Made by a program: the position numbers and the translations under genes. 64,000 nt of DNA from an uncultured Clostridia bacterium (GTDB lineage Bacteria > Bacillota > Clostridia > Christensenellales > Borkfalkiaceae). Below the pieces are notes generated by a model. That model was not told where the DNA came from. It did not search any database and saw nothing but the letters and a program-made list of their open reading frames with translations. The DNA lies in assembly GCA_934278995.1 (NCBI GenBank), contig CAKQWM010000004.1, positions 130,285 through 194,284 on the forward strand. Reading direction: 5' to 3'. This document shows, one piece after another, positions 8,268 through 16,204 of the stretch. Within the stretch, counting starts at the first letter, position 1; every line of letters starts with the position of its first letter.

Positions 8268-9101
8268 TTACAGCACCTTAGATAAAAATTCTTTCAATCT
8301 CGGGTTTTTAGGGTTAGCGAAAAATTCTTTCGGCGTTGCTTCCTCTTTAATTTTACCGTCGTCCATAAAGATAACGCGGGTGGCTACTTCTTTTGCAAAA
8401 CCCATTTCGTGGGTAACAACGAGCATGGTCATGCCCTCGTCGGCGATTTCCTTCATTAAATCCAGAACTTCGCCCACCATTTCGGGATCGAGCGCGGAAG
8501 TAGGTTCGTCGAACAATATAACCTGCGGATCCATCGCGAGAGCGCGCACTATGGCGATACGTTGCTTCTGCCCGCCAGAAAGAGTTGACGGATAAACGTC
8601 GGCTTTATCGGTAAGACCGATTTTCCCGAGAAGTTCCATCGCTTTATTTCTGTTTTCTTCTTTTATTTTCTTGCGGGGTTCGTTTAAAAAAAGCGGTTTT
8701 TTGTTTTTTCTGAAAAGGTTCCCTATCTTAACGAAAAAGTTTTTTCTTGCGGTAACGCTCTGTTTTTTCAATCTTACGTAATCGGGCGCGAGCGTAACGT
8801 TTTCCAGAACCGTCTTGTTGTTGAAAAGGTTAAAATGCTGAAAAACCATACCTATATGCTGACGGTGTTTGTTTATATCCACCCTCATATCCGCTAAATC
8901 TTCGCCTTCGAAGTATATCGAACCGCCGGTTGGATCTTCCATACAGTTAAGACATCTTAAAAAAGTTGACTTTCCGCAACCGGAAGCGCCTATTATTACT
9001 ACTACTTCTCCCTTTTTTACGTCGATATCTACACCCTTCAACACCTGATTGTCGCCGAAAGACTTCTGTAAATTTTTAACGCTTAAAATCGTTTCGTTCA
9101 T
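8268..9101 (-). CDS. Polar amino acid ABC transporter ATP-binding protein
   Basis: 277 residues. Walker A is G-A-S-G-C-G-K-S-T near residue 38, Q-loop V-F-Q-H-F-N-L, ABC signature L-S-G-G-Q-K-Q-R, Walker B I-L-F-D-E-P, and switch H in V-V-T-H-E-M-G, all typical of the GlnQ/ArtP group. Between Q-loop and signature, around residues 112-150, is a basic Lys/Arg/Phe-rich insertion that makes it about 30 residues longer than usual. It ends the operon binding protein-permease-ATPase, one nucleotide after the permease stop. Substrate specificity (glutamine, arginine, cystine) is not determinable here. Confidence 0.93.
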   Translation of the reverse strand: MNETILSVKNLQKSFGDNQVLKGVDIDVKKGEVVVIIGASGCGKSTFLRCLNCMEDPTGGSIYFEGEDLADMRVDINKHRQHIGMVFQHFNLFNNKTVLENVTLAPDYVRLKKQSVTARKNFFVKIGNLFRKNKKPLFLNEPRKKIKEENRNKAMELLGKIGLTDKADVYPSTLSGGQKQRIAIVRALAMDPQVILFDEPTSALDPEMVGEVLDLMKEIADEGMTMLVVTHEMGFAKEVATRVIFMDDGKIKEEATPKEFFANPKNPRLKEFLSKVL

Positions 9102-9102
9102 A

Positions 9103-9867
9103 TTACGCCTTCACCGCCTGTCTTTTTTTGCGACTTTCGCCGTAGGAGCGGTCGCTTTTGGAAAATAACTTTTCTATAAGTCTTACGAGCAAGGTTATCA
9201 GAAGCACGAGTATAATATAGATTAAGCCGAGGACTATATACGGGATTACGAATTCATAATTCTGATTCGCCGTGGCTATGTTTTTGAGCGCGTTATAAAG
9301 GTCAACGACGGTTATAAAACTTAATACCGACGTTTCTTTTATAAGAGTTATAAATTCGTTGCCGAGCGTGGGAAGTATATTTTTAATCGCTTGCGGGATA
9401 ACTATTTTTATCATCGTAACGCCGTAACTTAACCCGACGGCCCTTCCCGCTTCCATCTGACCGATATCGACGGACTTTATGCCTCCCCTCATGATTTCTG
9501 ACACGTAGGCTCCCGAATTAAGCCCGAAAATTATCACGCCGACGTTTTCGGGATTAACTCCTTTTACCCCTATCATGGGCAAAAACACGTAATACGCAAG
9601 CAAAAGTTGAACCATTATAGGCGTACCGCGGAAAAACGCCGTGTAAACCGTAAAGACTTTATCAAGCGCTCTTACGTAAAATTTATACTTCGGCGCGACT
9701 TTACACGCCGCTATAAGCGTACCTATGACGATACCTATAAGTAGTCCCAAAACGGCGATTTTTACGGTAACCATCAAACCGTTACCGAGCATTCTTACGT
9801 AGTTATTGTCGTAATTGTTGTATGAAATTTTATTTATGAAGATTTCCCATTTGGTAGCCCAATTCAT
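9103..9867 (-). CDS. Polar amino acid ABC transporter permease (HisM/GlnP type)
   Basis: About 254 residues with five hydrophobic segments. The conserved His/Glu/Gln/Arg/opine permease pattern is present: R-G-T-P-x-x-V-Q-L near residue 95, then the EAA loop A-G-R-A-V-G-L-S-Y and Q-A-I-K-N-I-L-P. The ATG at 9865-9867 is preferred because AAAGGAAAGG precedes it; the longer frame would start inside the hairpin region between this gene and the binding protein gene. The subunits act at the cytoplasmic membrane with the ATPase and lipoprotein encoded on either side. Confidence 0.93.
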   Translation of the reverse strand: MNWATKWEIFINKISYNNYDNNYVRMLGNGLMVTVKIAVLGLLIGIVIGTLIAACKVAPKYKFYVRALDKVFTVYTAFFRGTPIMVQLLLAYYVFLPMIGVKGVNPENVGVIIFGLNSGAYVSEIMRGGIKSVDIGQMEAGRAVGLSYGVTMIKIVIPQAIKNILPTLGNEFITLIKETSVLSFITVVDLYNALKNIATANQNYEFVIPYIVLGLIYIILVLLITLLVRLIEKLFSKSDRSYGESRKKRQAVKA

Positions 9868-9913
9868 TATACCCTTTCCTTTATACGTAATAAACGTACT
9901 TGTAATAAACGCG

Positions 9914-9946
9914 CAATTTCCCGCAACGAAAGGTTGCGGGAAATTG
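9914..9946 (-). other. Intercistronic stem-loop
   Basis: A perfect 14-bp inverted repeat (CAATTTCCCGCAAC and its complement) with a short loop between the binding-protein and permease genes. No T run follows on the minus strand, so it is more likely an mRNA 3'-end stabiliser or partial terminator that raises binding protein over permease. Confidence 0.75.
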
Positions 9947-9971
9947 TAGTTAAACAATCCGTATTTATATT

Positions 9972-10835
9972 TTATTTGTTGTACGATTTAACGATTGCCG
10001 CAGCGGGGGCGTTGTCGCACGCAACAGCGTAAATATTACCGTTGATTACGTCGTAAGTAGCGATTGCAGCCGTATCGTAACCTACGCCTTCCACGTTGGA
10101 GTATCCCTCTACGTAACCGACGGAAGTAGTGCCGTTCTGATAACCTATCTTTTTGCCCTGAAGCGATTTAAGAACTTTTTCCACGTCCTCCGCCGTTTTG
10201 CAATTATCGAAGTCGGTATTGTCCGCCGCAACGATAAGGTTTATGGAAGCGTTATAATATTCCGTGGTGAAAAGATACGCCGAGCGTTCGGGAGTAATAC
10301 TCATTCCCGCCATTCCGATATCGGCGTAACCTGCGTCGAGGGCGGGTAAAATAGCGTCGAAGTCGATGTTTTTGATAACGAGTTCCAAGCCCTTCTTTGC
10401 TGCGTAACCTGCCGCGATTTCCATATCGACGCCGTACATTTTACCGTTTTCGACGTATTCGAAGGGATCGAACGGCGCGTTGGTCGCAACCACGAATTTA
10501 CCTTCGCCGGTGGCTCCGATACTGCCTGCGTCGCCTACGCCCGTGGTACCGTCGCCCACGTAAGAATAGCCTTTCTTTTCGCCGTTGCTTTCAAAATATT
10601 TTGCCATAATGGCGTCAAAAGTTCCGTTTTCTTTGATTTCCGCCAAATAAGCGTTGAAGTCTTGTTGTAAAGACGTGTTGTCCGACTTGAACGCAAACGC
10701 GTATTTTTCGGAGGTAAGCGCGATATTGATAAGTTTAACCTTTTCATCCGCGTCGTTTTCGGCGCAGGCGGTAAAACCGAGTGCCATGGTGCATACGAAC
10801 AAAGCCGTAAGTAAAATAGTTAAAAGTTTTTTCAT
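9972..10835 (-). CDS. Amino acid ABC transporter substrate-binding lipoprotein, apparently circularly permuted
   Basis: 287 residues with a lipoprotein-type signal ending F-T-A-C24. The domain order is unusual. Residues about 33-82 (A-L-T-S-E-K-Y-A-F-A-F then D-N, and A-E-I-K-E-N-G-T-F-D-A-I-M-A-K-Y-F) correspond to the normal C-terminal end of the SBP_bac_3 fold. A Gly-rich linker (83-112) leads into the normal N-terminal half, V-A-T-N-A-P-F-D-P-F-E-Y near 116. The chain stops at A-P-A-A-A-I-V-K-S-Y, just where the segment found at the front would normally follow. All parts of one domain therefore appear present, in rotated order. It is first in the operon, with a strong promoter. Ligand unknown. 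Confidence 0.9.
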   Translation of the reverse strand: MKKLLTILLTALFVCTMALGFTACAENDADEKVKLINIALTSEKYAFAFKSDNTSLQQDFNAYLAEIKENGTFDAIMAKYFESNGEKKGYSYVGDGTTGVGDAGSIGATGEGKFVVATNAPFDPFEYVENGKMYGVDMEIAAGYAAKKGLELVIKNIDFDAILPALDAGYADIGMAGMSITPERSAYLFTTEYYNASINLIVAADNTDFDNCKTAEDVEKVLKSLQGKKIGYQNGTTSVGYVEGYSNVEGVGYDTAAIATYDVINGNIYAVACDNAPAAAIVKSYNK

Positions 10836-10948
10836 TGTTTTTATTTCCTTTTAAAAAAATTATTTCTTTTTTTAGCGCGGCGAACGCTTCGATTTTACGT
10901 AACCGCGCGATTTCCGTAAAACGAGGCGTTTTGCCTGATTGCCTGCTT

Positions 10949-10977
10949 ATAATACGCCTTAAAAAAAAGAATGTCAA
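10949..10977 (-). promoter_or_regulatory. Promoter for the amino acid ABC transporter operon
   Basis: TTGACA (10972-10977) and TATTAT (10949-10954) on the minus strand with a 17-nt spacer. The leader to the ATG is about 105 nt and contains a short GC-rich hairpin (AGGC with GCCT) near its start. The remaining AT-rich stretch to 11123 shows several TGCA/GCAT sites but nothing I can name. Confidence 0.75.
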
Positions 10978-11123
10978 CGATTTTTACGGCATTTTTAAAA
11001 TTTTTTGGATATTTTTTTAAAATTATTCAGTTTATGCAAAAATTCAGCCCGTTTGCATACTTTTTTGAATGAATTTTGTATATTTCTGGACTTTTTTATA
11101 CATTATACATTTCGTTTTGCATA

Positions 11124-11162
11124 AAAAAATCGGGTAAAAGACAACCTTAAACCCGATTTTTT
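11124..11162 (-). terminator. Terminator after the SGNH hydrolase gene
   Basis: AAAAAATCGGGT (11124-11135) is complementary to ACCCGATTTTTT (11151-11162) with a 15-nt loop; T-rich on either strand. It lies about 50 bp past the minus-strand stop at 11215. Confidence 0.85.
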
Positions 11163-11214
11163 AATTTAAATTTATCATTATAGTAAACTGCCGAGTGTTT
11201 TTTAAGAAACGGAA

Positions 11215-11841
11215 TTATTCTCCTTTATAAAAACATTCGAGCCATTTTTCCGCTATTATTTTTGAGCCTGCGATATTCGGATGAACTCCGTCCATGAGCA
11301 AAGCGGTTTCCCCGTATTCGGGAGATAGCGCGTCGAACACGTTTTGAAGAGAAACGAAATCAGTCTTATATTTTTCGGCGAGTTTTTTTACGATTTTCGC
11401 GTAATCTCTTACATGTGAAAATTTTTCAAATTCCGCGTCGGTAGCGCTTCCTCTAAGCACAAACGGCTCCATTAAAATGATGCGGGTATCGGGAAGTTTT
11501 TCTTTCGTTTCTTTCAATAATAAGTCGTAAACGTTTTCAAATCTGTCCGGCTCCACACCGTTTCGGTCAAAAATTTCGTGCCATACGTCGTTTACGCCGA
11601 TAAGAATCGACAAAACGTCCGGCGTTTCGTTCCACACGTCCTTTTTTATACGCGCGTAAAGATCTACTACTTTGTCGCCGCTTATTCCTTTATTCAATAT
11701 TTCGTACTTTTTCGGTTGTAAATAAAGTTCGCCCGCTATCTGAATTACGTAGCCATAACCGTAAGCGGAAATATAATCGCGCTCGTCACGATTCCTCGTA
11801 GCGTCCGTTATGCTGTCGCCTAAAAACAATATCTTTTTCAT
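11215..11841 (-). CDS. SGNH/GDSL-family hydrolase
   Basis: About 208 residues. Block I is F-L-G-D-S-I-T near residue 7 (Ser nucleophile), block II has the Gly of N-K-G-I-S-G-D, block III is I-G-V-N-D-V-W, and block V is M-D-G-V-H-P-N with the catalytic Asp and His. These define a cytoplasmic or exported acyl-ester hydrolase; no signal peptide is visible, so it is probably intracellular. Natural substrate unknown; members include lysophospholipases and carbohydrate deacetylases. Two ATGs 6 nt apart are possible; I choose the second, which yields the usual M-K-K-I-L-F-L-G-D-S start and better spacing from AAAGG. It stands alone with its own terminator. Confidence 0.85.
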   Translation of the reverse strand: MKKILFLGDSITDATRNRDERDYISAYGYGYVIQIAGELYLQPKKYEILNKGISGDKVVDLYARIKKDVWNETPDVLSILIGVNDVWHEIFDRNGVEPDRFENVYDLLLKETKEKLPDTRIILMEPFVLRGSATDAEFEKFSHVRDYAKIVKKLAEKYKTDFVSLQNVFDALSPEYGETALLMDGVHPNIAGSKIIAEKWLECFYKGE

Positions 11842-11923
11842 AATCATATAACCTTTTATAAACGTTCTTATTTAATTTATAACCGTCCGAATCACGTAAT
11901 CGCTTATAAATTTTCGGAAGCGT

Positions 11924-13234
11924 TTAATCTTTTATACCCTTTTTATTGCGTATTTCTTTAACGGTTTTTTCGTAACCGTTGTCTTTGGGGAAGTAATACT
12001 TTTTACCGACGAGTTTGTCCGGCATATATTGCTGTTTTACGTACCCGCCGTAGTCGTGCGGGTACAGATACGGCTTTTTTGCCTTCAACTGTTCGGGCGA
12101 CATGTACGGCGTATTGCGTAAATTCGTGGGGACAAAATCGTCTTTTACGTTTTCGGCGTCGCTTGCGGCGGCGTTCATTGCAATGACGACCGAATTTGAC
12201 TTTTCGGCTTCGCAAACGTATATTATGGCTTCCGAAAGAGGCAAAATGCCTTCGGGATATCCCATGTTTTTAAGCGCCGTCAGCGCGCTTACCGCAATAA
12301 CGAGAGCGTTCGGATCCGCCATTCCTACGTCCTCGGCGGCATGCGCTATAACCCGCCTTGCTATTATTACCGGATCGCACCCGCCCTTTATAAGACGTTG
12401 CGCGTAATATAACGCAGCGTCGGAACAGGAACCTCTCAGCGATTTACAAAAAGCGCTCAAAAGGTCGTAATACATATCTTCATCGTACGAAAGCGACTTT
12501 TTTTGTATGGACTGTTCGGCGTCTTTTAAGGTTACGTGAATCTTTCCGTCTTTGTCGGGCGGGGTTGTAAGAACAGCCATTTCCAAGGCGTTGTAAGCGA
12601 CGCGCATATCGCCCGCCGCCATTAAGGAAATGTGTTTTACAGCCTCGGCGTCAACCGCTAAATCAAGGTTAGGAAACCCCCTTTTTTTGTCGTTAATCGC
12701 CTTATAGAGGGCTTTTTCTATTATATCGTCGGTTAACGCTTTAAGTTCAAAAACCCTGCAACGGGAAACTATCGCGGGCGTCATTGAAGCGTAAGGATTC
12801 TCCGTGGTCGAGCCTATGAAAATAACTGTTCCGTCCTCGATGTGCGGAAGAAGCGAGTCCGACTGAGTCTTGTTGAACCTGTGACATTCGTCCAAAAACA
12901 AATAGGTCTTTTTGTGATAAATCTTATAGTCGTTTTTCGCTTCCTCCACAACGCGTTTTACGTCGGCGACACCGCTCGTAACGGCGTTTAACTTAACGAA
13001 CTTTCCGTCGGTAGAGTTTGCTATTATGTTGGCAAGCGTAGTTTTGCCCGATCCGGGCGGTCCCCAGAATATGCAACTGCCCAAATTGTCGAGTTTAATG
13101 GCTCTTCTTAAAAGCGAACCTTCTTCGGCTATATGATTTTGTCCCATAAACTCCGAAAGCGTAGTCGGCCTCATTCTTTCCGCAAGAGGGTGAAGTTCTG
13201 TTTTCGGGTTTAACATATCAAAAAAATCTTCCAT
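11924..13234 (-). CDS. rarA: Replication-associated recombination protein RarA (MgsA)
   Basis: 436 residues. A AAA+ ATPase that acts at stalled replication forks. N-terminal P-L-A-E-R-M-R-P and L-x-E-F-x-G-Q are typical of the clamp-loader-like group. Walker A is G-P-P-G-S-G-K-T-T near residue 58; Walker B is F-L-D-E-C-H-R-F-N-K, diagnostic of the RarA/WRNIP1 family; sensor I is G-S-T-T-E-N-P. The C-terminal tetramerisation region ends with Y-x-Y-P-H-D-Y-G-G. AGAGGAAATCA precedes the ATG. It diverges from the ylbJ-like gene over only 51 bp. Residues A-L-Y-K-A-I-N-D are encoded by a good match to the dispersed motif. Confidence 0.95.
   Translation of the reverse strand: MEDFFDMLNPKTELHPLAERMRPTTLSEFMGQNHIAEEGSLLRRAIKLDNLGSCIFWGPPGSGKTTLANIIANSTDGKFVKLNAVTSGVADVKRVVEEAKNDYKIYHKKTYLFLDECHRFNKTQSDSLLPHIEDGTVIFIGSTTENPYASMTPAIVSRCRVFELKALTDDIIEKALYKAINDKKRGFPNLDLAVDAEAVKHISLMAAGDMRVAYNALEMAVLTTPPDKDGKIHVTLKDAEQSIQKKSLSYDEDMYYDLLSAFCKSLRGSCSDAALYYAQRLIKGGCDPVIIARRVIAHAAEDVGMADPNALVIAVSALTALKNMGYPEGILPLSEAIIYVCEAEKSNSVVIAMNAAASDAENVKDDFVPTNLRNTPYMSPEQLKAKKPYLYPHDYGGYVKQQYMPDKLVGKKYYFPKDNGYEKTVKEIRNKKGIKD
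12691..12717 (-). repeat. Dispersed motif match inside rarA
   Basis: Core at 12691-12707, minus strand CTATAAGGCGATTAACG, flanked by the usual GGGCTTTTTC on the plus strand. In frame it encodes L-Y-K-A-I-N, at a helix where the RarA family has the same length, so no insertion is implied. Confidence 0.6.
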
Positions 13235-13285
13235 TGATTTCCTCTTTGTTAGTCTTATACGCGTGAAACGTTAATATATTTTATT

Positions 13286-14281
13286 ATGAATAAGAAGCGT
13301 TTGAAAAATAAAATAAGCGACGTTTTAACTGCGAATAACGTTATAGTTTTTGCGGTTATTGGGCTTATAGCGCTATTTATTGTAAAATCCGATAAATACG
13401 TGGAAACCACAAGACAAGGCGTCGCAATCTGGGCAACCACCGTTTTACCGAGCCTTCTTCCTTTCTTTTTTTTAACGGCTATCCTGACGAAAACGGCTAA
13501 TCTTTCAAAAATTTCAAAAAAACTTAATCCTGTTTCAAAGTTTTTGTACGGCGCAGACGGTATTTCTCTGTACGTTCGGCTTATGAGCCTTTTGTCCGGC
13601 TATCCCGTCGGCGCGAAAATAATTTGCGACTTATATAAAAGCGGAATAATTACCGAAAAACAAGCCGAAAAATACTGTACGTTTACTTCAACCTCCGGTC
13701 CGCTGTTTATAGTCGGCGCGGTAGGCGTAGGCATGTACGACAGTAAAATCATAGGAATGATTATACTTTTATCACACGTCGCGTCAAGCCTTTTAACAGG
13801 CGTAATTTTCAGAAAACTACCCGATAATCGACCTATAGGGACACTTAGCATTAAAACCGACTGTGATAACGCGTTATACGAATCGATATATTCGGCTGTT
13901 ATCTCAGTATTGACGACAGGCGGACTTATCGCGGTATTTTTTACCTTTTCGCAAATCGTCGCAGACCTCTTTATACTGTATCCTCTTGAAAAATTTCTTT
14001 CGCTTTTTTTGGGCGAAAATTATTCCAAAGCCGTAACGAGCGGAATTATAGAATGTACTAAAGGCGCGCTTAGCCTGTCTCGTTCCGGCGGCGACAAACT
14101 TTCCGTATCTCTTTGTTCCGCTCTCGTTTCATTCGGCGGAATATCCGTATGGTGTCAGTCGTTTTGTTATCTCGGAAAGTGTAAAGTCCGTCTTTATATA
14201 TTCGCGCTTTCAAAACTTTTGCATTCGGTATTTGCTTTTTTACTTTGCTATTTGCTTTTAAGCATTTCCGCTATTTCGTAA
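13286..14281 (+). CDS. YlbJ-like sporulation integral membrane protein
   Basis: 331 residues with about eight membrane segments and the nucleoside-recognition/Gate-type pattern: L-P-S-L-L-P-F-F near residue 52 and S-L-L-S-G-Y-P-V-G-A-K near 103, then S-T-S-G-P-L-F-I-V-G-A-V-G. In Bacillus subtilis ylbJ lies next to coaD (ylbI) and rsmD (ylbH), and the same three genes are neighbours here, although this one is inverted. YlbJ is needed for spore formation. No Shine-Dalgarno sequence is visible before the ATG. Its 3' end overlaps the convergent coaD by 34 bp. A motif copy encodes part of the first membrane segment (V-I-G-L-I-A-L-F). Confidence 0.82.
   Translation: MNKKRLKNKISDVLTANNVIVFAVIGLIALFIVKSDKYVETTRQGVAIWATTVLPSLLPFFFLTAILTKTANLSKISKKLNPVSKFLYGADGISLYVRLMSLLSGYPVGAKIICDLYKSGIITEKQAEKYCTFTSTSGPLFIVGAVGVGMYDSKIIGMIILLSHVASSLLTGVIFRKLPDNRPIGTLSIKTDCDNALYESIYSAVISVLTTGGLIAVFFTFSQIVADLFILYPLEKFLSLFLGENYSKAVTSGIIECTKGALSLSRSGGDKLSVSLCSALVSFGGISVWCQSFCYLGKCKVRLYIFALSKLLHSVFAFLLCYLLLSISAIS
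13351..13378 (-). repeat. Dispersed motif copy inside ylbJ-like gene
   Basis: Core at 13354-13370; minus strand reads CTATAAGCCCAATAACC. In the gene frame it encodes I-G-L-I-A-L-F, suitable for a membrane helix. Confidence 0.7.
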
Positions 14282-14730
14282 GGAACGTATTTTTCGTAAG
14301 GTTTCCCGTCCGCGATCAGTTGCTTGACGAAAGTAGAACTTACCTTGTTAAGTTCTTTCGGACAATTGAACATTACTAATTCAACGTTTGGTAAGTCTTT
14401 TGAAATCACGTTAAAAACTTCTTCTTCGTACTTTAAATCGGCGTCGTTTCTGATACCTCTGACAAGGTAACGCGCGCCGTTTTCTTTCATAAAGTCCGCG
14501 GTAAGCCCGCTATATGACGTAACCGTAACGGAATCGTATCTGGCACAAGTTTTTTTAAGCATGTCAAGTCTTTTTTCAAGGCTATAAAAATACTTCTTTT
14601 TTTCGTTTACGCCTATTGCCACTATCACCTTTTTAAAAGTCATGACAGCCATACCTATAACGAAAACATGCCCGTTGGTAACGGGATCGAATGAGCCTGC
14701 GAAAACGCAGGTTTCGTCAATCATTTTCAT
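14248..14730 (-). CDS. coaD: Phosphopantetheine adenylyltransferase CoaD
   Basis: 160 residues. Catalyses the penultimate step of coenzyme A synthesis, 4'-phosphopantetheine plus ATP to dephospho-CoA. G-S-F-D-P-V-T-N-G-H (residues 12-21) is the nucleotidyltransferase signature with T-x-G-H; L-V-R-G-I-R-N-D-A-D near 90 and S-S-T-F-V-K near 130 complete the active site. It overlaps rsmD by 14 bp, the usual partner, so the two are translationally coupled. Confidence 0.95.
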   Translation of the reverse strand: MKMIDETCVFAGSFDPVTNGHVFVIGMAVMTFKKVIVAIGVNEKKKYFYSLEKRLDMLKKTCARYDSVTVTSYSGLTADFMKENGARYLVRGIRNDADLKYEEEVFNVISKDLPNVELVMFNCPKELNKVSSTFVKQLIADGKPYEKYVPYEIAEMLKSK

Positions 14731-15262
14731 CTGTTGCCTCCGCCGTAAATATGTTGAAAACGTTCTTACCGTAACGTCTTACCGAAGTTTTTATAAGTAA
14801 AGGGATTTCCTCGCACTCTTTGTCGCTTTCAAAAATCGCAAACCCGTTAAGAGCGAGAAGTTTTCTTTTCCCTATCGTTTCGAGCGCTTTATAACCTAAA
14901 TCGCTGTTATAGGGCGGATCGATAAAAATAAAATCGAATTTACGGTTTAACGAATTTAAATAATCGATTCCGTCTTTATTTACGACCGTAGCGTTTTCTT
15001 TTACGAGCGCAAGATTTTTTTTGATTAAATCAACGCTTTCTCTGCGAATATCGACCATTACGACGAAGTTTGCCCCTCTCGAAATCGCTTCTATTCCGAC
15101 TGCGCCCGTTCCCGAAAACAAGTCGAGAAAACTACTGTCGGGAACTTTTCCGGAAAAAATATTGAAAAGCGCTTCTCTCGCTCTGTCCGAAGTCGGACGG
15201 ATATCTTTGCCGTCAAATTCTTTTAAAACCCTGCCTCTGTGCTTTCCTGCGATAATTCTCAT
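14717..15262 (-). CDS. rsmD: 16S rRNA (guanine966-N2)-methyltransferase RsmD
   Basis: 181 residues. Methylates G966 of 16S rRNA using S-adenosylmethionine. Starts M-R-I-I-A-G-K-H-R-G-R, with R-P-T-S-D-R-A-R-E-A-L-F-N-I near residue 26, the cofactor loop L-D-L-F-S-G-T-G-A-V-G-I-E-A near 47 and the catalytic F-I-D-P-P-Y near 115. Standard length. Coupled to coaD downstream; 18 bp separate it from hprK upstream, so uvrC-hprK-rsmD-coaD may be one transcript. Confidence 0.95.
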   Translation of the reverse strand: MRIIAGKHRGRVLKEFDGKDIRPTSDRAREALFNIFSGKVPDSSFLDLFSGTGAVGIEAISRGANFVVMVDIRRESVDLIKKNLALVKENATVVNKDGIDYLNSLNRKFDFIFIDPPYNSDLGYKALETIGKRKLLALNGFAIFESDKECEEIPLLIKTSVRRYGKNVFNIFTAEATDEND

Positions 15263-15280
15263 AAAACTGTCGTTTTGACG

Positions 15281-16204
15281 CTACTTGTCGTTATCGCCGA
15301 AAGCGTTGTTTATAAGTTCGTCGGTCGCACTCATTCCGAGTTGTTCTTCGAGCCTGTATTTTTTAGCCGCCGCCTCGATTATAGCGGGGATATTCCTGCC
15401 GGGTTGTACGGGAATAACGTAAGAAGTTACGTCGGTGCCGAGAATTTTGGTATATGCTTTCTCGTTGCCGAGTCTGTCGTACTTTAATTCGGGCGTCCAT
15501 GCAACAAGTTCGAGTAAAATATCGATTTGTTTATCCGTCCTTACGGAAGCCGAACCGTACATGGTTTTTACGTTTATAATGCCTATGCCCCTTACTTCCA
15601 TAAAAAATCTCGTATTAACGGGAGATTTACCTAAAAGTTTATCGCCGCTCTGATGGACGATGACCGTGTCGTCGGCAACGAGCCTATGCCCGCGCGAAAT
15701 AAGTTCAAGCGCCGTTTCGCTTTTACCGATCCCTGCTTTTCCCGTAATTAAAACGCCCACGCCGTAAACGTCCACAAGCACGCCGTGCAGTCTGTCAACA
15801 GGCGCCAACTCTTCGGAAAGATATAAAGTAAGTTCGTGTATTAAAAGCGTGGTAACCTTATCGGATACGAAAAGCGGGCAACCGTATTCTTTTGCGCAGG
15901 AAAAAATTTCGTCCGTAACCTCAAGCCCGCGCGCAATTATAAAACAGCATAAGTTTTTGGAAAAAAGTTGTTTAATCGACTTATAGCGGGCTTTTTCGGG
16001 TAAACTTCTGATAAATTCGTATTCGGCGGAACCTATAACCTGAACCCGCCTGTTAGCGAATTTTTCATAATATCCCGCAAGTTGAAGACCGGGCCTCGAT
16101 ACGCTTACGTCCGACAAAACCACTTCGCCCATGCCCTCGTTTATTACTTTTAATTGCAGTTTGTCGGCAAATTCTTTTACGCCGACCGATTTAACAGTTT
16201 CCAT
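15281..16204 (-). CDS. hprK: HPr kinase/phosphorylase
   Basis: 307 residues. HprK phosphorylates Ser46 of HPr (and reverses it), the sensor for carbon catabolite control in Firmicutes. Walker A is G-K-A-G-I-G-K-S-E-T-A near residue 152, followed by V-A-D-D, and the family signature M-E-V-R-G-I-G-I-I-N-V near 200. The N-terminal regulatory domain is present (L-x-x-Y near residue 45). R-Y-K-S-I-K-Q in that domain is encoded by a motif copy but occupies a helix whose length matches other HprKs. It overlaps uvrC by 14 bp. Confidence 0.95.
   Translation of the reverse strand: METVKSVGVKEFADKLQLKVINEGMGEVVLSDVSVSRPGLQLAGYYEKFANRRVQVIGSAEYEFIRSLPEKARYKSIKQLFSKNLCCFIIARGLEVTDEIFSCAKEYGCPLFVSDKVTTLLIHELTLYLSEELAPVDRLHGVLVDVYGVGVLITGKAGIGKSETALELISRGHRLVADDTVIVHQSGDKLLGKSPVNTRFFMEVRGIGIINVKTMYGSASVRTDKQIDILLELVAWTPELKYDRLGNEKAYTKILGTDVTSYVIPVQPGRNIPAIIEAAAKKYRLEEQLGMSATDELINNAFGDNDK
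15968..15998 (-). repeat. Dispersed motif copy inside hprK
   Basis: Core at 15970-15986; minus strand CTATAAGTCGATTAAAC preceded by AAAAAGCCCG. Encodes R-Y-K-S-I-K-Q in the hprK frame. Confidence 0.85.

Noticed and set aside
9914..9946. Full intrinsic terminator inside the ABC operon
   Set aside because: The stem is strong but no T run follows on the transcribed strand, so it was listed as a stem-loop only.
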